From an uncultured Clostridia bacterium (GTDB lineage: Bacteria; Bacillota; Clostridia; Christensenellales; UBA3700): DNA of 10,636 nucleotides. This document shows positions 7,522 through 10,636 of the stretch, piece after piece. Each line of letters starts with the position of its first letter. Position 1 is the stretch's first letter. The stretch is taken from the NCBI GenBank assembly GCA_948471525.1, contig CAOKSY010000020.1:1-10636 (forward strand), written 5' to 3'. The position numbers and the translations under genes were made by a program. Under the pieces are notes generated by a model. It had not been told where the DNA came from. It was given only the letters and a program-made list of their open reading frames with translations, and searched no databases.

Positions 7522-7568
7522 TCGTTGCGATATGATTGCTACAAGACTATCGTATAAAAGGGTGAAGA

Positions 7569-8330
7569 ATGCTTAACAAGAGAATAGTGCCTTGTCTGGA
7601 TATCAATAAAGGCAGGGTAGTCAAGGGAGTAAATTTCGTCAATTTAATAGACGCGGGAGATCCCGTCGAGGTAGCCAAAGCGTACAACGCAATGCGCGCC
7701 GACGAGATAGTTTTTCTCGACATAACCGCTACTCACGAGGGAAGGGCGACGTTGTACGACGTTATCGCCAGAGCGGCGGAGCAGGTGTTTATTCCGCTGA
7801 CCGTCGGAGGCGGTATCTCTACAGTGGAACATTTCAGAAACTTACTCAATCTCGGCGCGGATAAGATCAGCGTGAATTCGGCGGCAGTCCGCGATCCCGA
7901 TTTGATCACCGAAGCGGCTTTGAAGTTCGGCAGACAGTGCGTGGTAGTCGCTATCGACGCAAAGCGAAACGAAAAGGGCTTATTCGACGTATATCTCAAC
8001 GGCGGAAGAATAAATACCGGTATCGACGCTATCGAGTGGGCGATCGAGGCAGAGAAAAAAGGCGCGGGAGAAATATTGCTCACCTCTATGGATTGCGACG
8101 GAACAAAAGCGGGATACGATCTCGAGCTTACGTCGAGAGTCTGCAGTGCGGTCAATATTCCCGTCATTGCCAGCGGCGGCGCGGGCGAGATGCGGCACTT
8201 CAGAGACGTGCTTGACGGCAAGGTCGGCGCGGATGCGGCGCTTGCGGCGTCTCTGTTCCATTTCAAAGAATTGGAGATAAAGACTTTGAAAGATTATCTT
8301 ATAGGCGAGGGGATCCCTGTAAGACTTTGA
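7569..8330 (+). CDS. hisF: Imidazole glycerol phosphate synthase, cyclase subunit HisF
   Basis: HisF is the barrel-fold synthase subunit. It uses ammonia from HisH to convert PRFAR to imidazole glycerol phosphate plus AICAR (step 5), linking the pathway to purine synthesis. The protein has 253 residues, the normal length. Catalytic Asp11 (PCLDINKGRVVKGVNF) and Asp130 (VAIDAK) are present, as are the phosphate-binding GGGIST and ASGGAGE loops and the TSMDCDGT strand. It lies 47 nt after hisA, with a somewhat weak AAGGGTGA ribosome binding site. No promoter was recognised in the gap. Confidence 0.97.
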   Translation: MLNKRIVPCLDINKGRVVKGVNFVNLIDAGDPVEVAKAYNAMRADEIVFLDITATHEGRATLYDVIARAAEQVFIPLTVGGGISTVEHFRNLLNLGADKISVNSAAVRDPDLITEAALKFGRQCVVVAIDAKRNEKGLFDVYLNGGRINTGIDAIEWAIEAEKKGAGEILLTSMDCDGTKAGYDLELTSRVCSAVNIPVIASGGAGEMRHFRDVLDGKVGADAALAASLFHFKELEIKTLKDYLIGEGIPVRL

Positions 8331-8383
8331 AAAAACATCATTAGACAAATCAACTAGGACACAACGTCCGATCGGAGATAAAT

Positions 8384-9067
8384 ATGCAGGATATACAATT
8401 CAAATTCGATGACAAAGGACTGATTTGCGCGATCGCGCAGGACGTATACACGGGCGAAGTACTCATGCAGGCGTATATGAATAAAGAGGCAGTGGATAAG
8501 ACTGTAGAGAGCGGTTATGCGCATTATTACAGCAGATCGAGAAAATGTCTTTGGAAGAAAGGCGAGACGTCCGGACATCTGCAAAAGGTGATAAAGATAC
8601 TGTACGATTGCGACTGCGACTGTCTTTTGCTTTTGATTGATCAGAACGGCGCGGCTTGTCATACAGGCAACAGGAGTTGTTTTTATCGTACGCTAAAGGA
8701 ATTCCAATTCGTATCCGACTATAAAGTAGTGTTTGAGGACGTGAAGACGATAAGGGAACGTCGCGAGGTTCCCGTTCAAGGATCTTATACCAATTATCTT
8801 TTTGACAAGGGTATAGAGAAGATATGCAAGAAAGTTGGAGAGGAAGCGACTGAGACTGTCATCGCGGCAGTTGCCGGCAAAAAGAACGAATTGGTGGGCG
8901 AACTGTCCGATCTGCTTTATCATTCGCTCGTGCTTGCAGAGGCAAGCGGAATATCGGTGTGGGACGTCTTCCAAGAAGTTATGGCGAGAAAAGGCAAAGC
9001 CCCCAATCCCAAATACGGCGAAGACAGGATAGAATCCAATACGGACAAGATCAAGCAGGATAATTAA
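8384..9067 (+). CDS. hisIE: Bifunctional phosphoribosyl-AMP cyclohydrolase / phosphoribosyl-ATP pyrophosphatase HisIE
   Basis: This fusion performs steps 2 and 3. The N-terminal PRA-CH domain (about 1-110) carries SRSRKCLWKKGETSGH and the metal cluster Asp75, Asp77, Asp79. Cys76, Cys92 and Cys99 have the 16- and 7-residue spacings of the known zinc ligands. Extra cysteines at 78 and 80 make the local sequence DCDCDC, where families usually have DCDGDA or similar. The C-terminal MazG-like PRA-PH domain (about 125-210) carries KICKKVGEEATE and ELSDLLYH, with the acidic metal-binding residues present. The total of 227 residues fits HisIE. GGAG at 8374-8377 supports the start. It is the last recognisable his gene. 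No GC-rich terminator follows, so some read-through into the aldolase-family gene is possible. Confidence 0.96.
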   Translation: MQDIQFKFDDKGLICAIAQDVYTGEVLMQAYMNKEAVDKTVESGYAHYYSRSRKCLWKKGETSGHLQKVIKILYDCDCDCLLLLIDQNGAACHTGNRSCFYRTLKEFQFVSDYKVVFEDVKTIRERREVPVQGSYTNYLFDKGIEKICKKVGEEATETVIAAVAGKKNELVGELSDLLYHSLVLAEASGISVWDVFQEVMARKGKAPNPKYGEDRIESNTDKIKQDN

Positions 9068-9130
9068 ATACCGTCTTATATATAATATTGATTATTAATA
9101 TAAATAAAGAGAAATTTGTGCGATTGGTAA

Positions 9131-9159
9131 TTGCATAAAAACTAAATGTGTGTTAGAAT
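9131..9159 (+). promoter_or_regulatory. Sigma-A-type promoter of the aldolase-family gene
   Basis: TTGCAT (9131-9136) and TAGAAT (9154-9159) are separated by exactly 17 nt, with four of six and five of six matches to consensus. Transcription would start near 9166, about 24 nt before the gene, leaving room for the AAGGAG ribosome binding site (9177-9182). The gene can therefore be expressed independently of the his operon. Confidence 0.68.
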
Positions 9160-9189
9160 ATAAAAACACAACGGCTAAGGAGCACTATT

Positions 9190-10161
9190 ATGGCAAAGAG
9201 AACACTGTTATCATTCAGCCCTCAAATCAAAGTAATCGACGCGACGCTCAGAGACGGCGGTCTTGTCAATAACTTCTATTTCCAAGACGATTTCGTCAAG
9301 AAGTTGTATCAGATGAATCTGCAGGCCGGAGTGGACTATATGGAGTTCGGATATAAGGCTTCCAAAGAAATTTTCGACAAGACCAAGTTCGGAAAGTGGA
9401 AGTTCTGCGACGAAAAAGATATAAGAGATATCGTCGGCGACAATAACACCGATCTCAAGATAGCGGTAATGGCAGACGTCGGCAGAACTGACGTAGAGAA
9501 GGATATTATCCCCAAAGACGAGAGCGTAATAGATATGGTGCGCGTGGCAAGTTATATCAACACTATCCCCGCGGCTATAGATATGGTCGAGGACTGCGCA
9601 AAAAAAGGCTATGAGACAACGGTCAATATTATGGCTATATCGCACGCCAACGACAGCGACCTTGAAGAAGCGCTTGAACTTATCGGCAATTCTTCCGCAG
9701 ACGGAGTATATCTCGTCGACAGTTACGGATCGCTCTATCCCGAGCAGATCAGAAGACTGTCGGACAAGTACCTCAATATGGCGGCAAAGTACGGTAAATT
9801 TGTAGGTATTCACGCGCATAACAATCAGCAGCTTGCTTTTGCAAATACGATCGACGCGGTCGCATGCGGCGTAAATTATCTCGACGCGACGGTCAATTCT
9901 CTCGGCAGAGGAGCAGGCAACTGTCCGCTCGAACTTTTGCTCGGCTTTTTGAAAAATCCTAAGTACAAACTTCACGCAGTACTTAAGTTTATCGAAGAGG
10001 AGATGCTCAAACTTAAAGAAAGCGGACTTGTGTGGGGCTACGATATACCGTACCTTATCACAGGAGTGCTTGACAGACATCCGTCAGGCGCAATAGACTG
10101 TATCAAAAAAGAGCGCAAGGATTACGCAAATATCTATCTCGAACTTATGGGATTGGAATAA
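9190..10161 (+). CDS. DRE-TIM (HMGL-like) aldolase-family protein of unknown substrate
   Basis: This 323-residue cytosolic protein belongs to the HMG-CoA lyase/DmpG-like TIM-barrel metallolyases. It shows the DATLRDGG signature (Asp17-Gly24, with Asp22 as likely metal ligand), VDSYGSLYP near 176-184, the metal-binding HAHNN (His208, His210) and SLGRGAGN (237-244). The His that follows TLRDG three residues after the Asp in classical 4-hydroxy-2-oxovalerate aldolases is replaced by Leu25. The C-terminal part (about 265-323) is short. There is no acetaldehyde dehydrogenase partner, no isopropylmalate or citramalate synthase regulatory domain, and no CoA-pathway neighbour. I would therefore not call it DmpG, LeuA or HMG-CoA lyase; a retro-aldol or lyase reaction on a small oxo-acid is inference. 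The start is supported by AAGGAG at 9177-9182. It probably forms its own transcription unit. Confidence 0.85.
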   Translation: MAKRTLLSFSPQIKVIDATLRDGGLVNNFYFQDDFVKKLYQMNLQAGVDYMEFGYKASKEIFDKTKFGKWKFCDEKDIRDIVGDNNTDLKIAVMADVGRTDVEKDIIPKDESVIDMVRVASYINTIPAAIDMVEDCAKKGYETTVNIMAISHANDSDLEEALELIGNSSADGVYLVDSYGSLYPEQIRRLSDKYLNMAAKYGKFVGIHAHNNQQLAFANTIDAVACGVNYLDATVNSLGRGAGNCPLELLLGFLKNPKYKLHAVLKFIEEEMLKLKESGLVWGYDIPYLITGVLDRHPSGAIDCIKKERKDYANIYLELMGLE

Positions 10162-10168
10162 GAATTCG

Positions 10169-10209
10169 GCGGAAAGGCATCTTAGATAAAACAGTCTTTC
10201 CGCTGTTTA
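10169..10209 (+). terminator. Probable terminator after the aldolase-family gene
   Basis: GCGGAAAG (10169-10176) pairs perfectly with CTTTCCGC (10196-10203) across a 19-nt loop, starting 7 nt after the stop codon. The following T run is short and interrupted (TGTTTAA), so termination may be weak. Confidence 0.6.
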
Positions 10210-10279
10210 ATTTCCAAAGCGTTTCTTGCAGGGCAGTCTACGGAATATTTTTGTTTAATAAATTTTACCCCAAGAGTTT

Positions 10280-10309
10280 TTCGCCATATTTAAAGGCGGA
10301 TATTTTTTT
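10280..10309 (+). terminator. Second terminator-like hairpin
   Basis: TTCGCC (10280-10285) pairs with GGCGGA (10295-10300), including one G-U pair. The loop is 9 nt, and a T-rich tract (10301-10309) follows. It could back up the weak hairpin at 10169-10209. The stem is short, so this is tentative. Confidence 0.4.
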
Positions 10310-10354
10310 ACCTTTTTTTAGACTCGTATTCAATATAGTTGATTTTATATTTAT

Positions 10355-10545
10355 TGTCGTCTCGACCAACTAATCTGTCACCTCGACTGTAGTAGAGAAT
10401 TAAAAACCATCATAATGTCATCTCGACCGAAGCGGAGAGGTCTAACCCTTGTATAAACGGATAGAGACCCGTTCGACTGCGCATACGCTCTGCTCAGGGT
10501 GACGATTATTTTTTTGTCATTTCGACCAACGTGGAGAAATCTAAA
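10355..10545. repeat. Cluster of degenerate TGTCATCTCGACC-type interspersed repeats
   Basis: A motif of the form TGTCATCTCGACCGAAGCGG, followed by AGA and TCTAA, recurs in direct orientation at 10355-10370 (partial), 10376-10402, 10416-10445 and 10515-10545. A related inverted copy ends in CAGGGTGAC at 10503. Such TGTCA...GTGACA end sequences resemble short non-coding interspersed repeats of many Clostridia and other bacteria. I see no ORF. The last six bases, TGTCGA (10631-10636), may or may not begin another copy. Confidence 0.6.
10416..10503. mobile_element. Possible MITE-like element with imperfect terminal inverted repeats
   Basis: The stretch begins TGTCATCTCGACC and ends CTCAGGGTGAC, which on the other strand starts GTCACCCTGAGC. 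The ends are therefore imperfect inverted repeats around an approximately 88-nt non-coding unit. No clear target-site duplication is visible and no transposase is nearby. It could equally be two oppositely oriented fragments of a repeat. Confidence 0.3.
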
Positions 10546-10636
10546 CCTATTAAAAAATACTATTTATATAATTACATTATCATAACCAATATTTATCTCG
10601 CTTAAAATTATGTAAAATTAAAAACAAAAATGTCGA

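Larger units (their letters stand above)
10162..10636. other. Gene-free 3' region
   Basis: These 475 nt have no credible coding sequence on either strand. They contain the two hairpins (10169-10209 and 10280-10309) and the repeat cluster (10355-10545). The remaining DNA, especially 10546-10636, is AT-rich and shows nothing else I can support. Confidence 0.7.

Noticed and set aside
9068..9130. Possible terminator after hisIE
   Set aside because: The region is AT-rich with only weak A/T inverted repeats and no GC stem followed by a T run.
9211..10080. 289-codon minus-strand open frame over the aldolase-family gene
   Set aside because: The plus-strand frame has clear DRE-TIM motifs, a promoter and an RBS. 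The minus-strand frame has none of these.
10355..10545. CRISPR array
   Set aside because: The repeats are degenerate, irregularly spaced, in both orientations, and have no uniform spacers or cas genes.

Overview
The window looks like a chromosomal segment of a low-to-mid GC Bacillota (Firmicutes), most likely a Clostridia-type and possibly gut-associated bacterium. The evidence is a short-form HisG paired with HisZ, a compact his operon in Firmicutes gene order, strong AAGGAG-type ribosome binding sites, sigma-A-like promoters, and a BspA-type leucine-rich-repeat lipoprotein. The lineage is inferred from gene content only; no rRNA or tRNA gene is present.

Layout. Positions 1-183 are an AT-rich upstream region with a 12+12 nt operator-like palindrome directly before a ribosome binding site. 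Positions 184-2202 encode a predicted secreted lipoprotein with an acidic linker and two unequal BspA-like LRR modules. It ends at a strong intrinsic terminator (2227-2261). A good sigma-A promoter (2309-2338) then drives a histidine biosynthesis operon: hisZ, hisG, hisD, hisB, hisH, hisA, hisF, hisIE (2381-9067), all on the + strand and tightly packed. The only sizeable internal gap is 102 nt between hisD and hisB. After hisIE, a second convincing promoter (9131-9159) precedes a stand-alone DRE-TIM (HMG-CoA lyase/DmpG-like) aldolase-family gene of unknown substrate (9190-10161). That gene is followed by a hairpin terminator. The last ~430 nt are non-coding, with a second terminator-like hairpin and a cluster of degenerate TGTCATCTCGACC-type interspersed repeats.

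How the genes work together. HisZ and short HisG form the ATP phosphoribosyltransferase (step 1). HisIE carries out steps 2 and 3, HisA step 4, HisH+HisF step 5, HisB step 6, and HisD the last two oxidations. The aminotransferase (HisC) and histidinol-phosphate phosphatase are absent, so the pathway must be completed from elsewhere. There is no room for a T-box or long attenuator leader before hisZ.

Most of the window is a conventional biosynthetic operon and I do not see a clear new system. The least-explained items are the aldolase-family protein, the palindrome before the LRR gene, the missing hisC, and the 3' repeat cluster.
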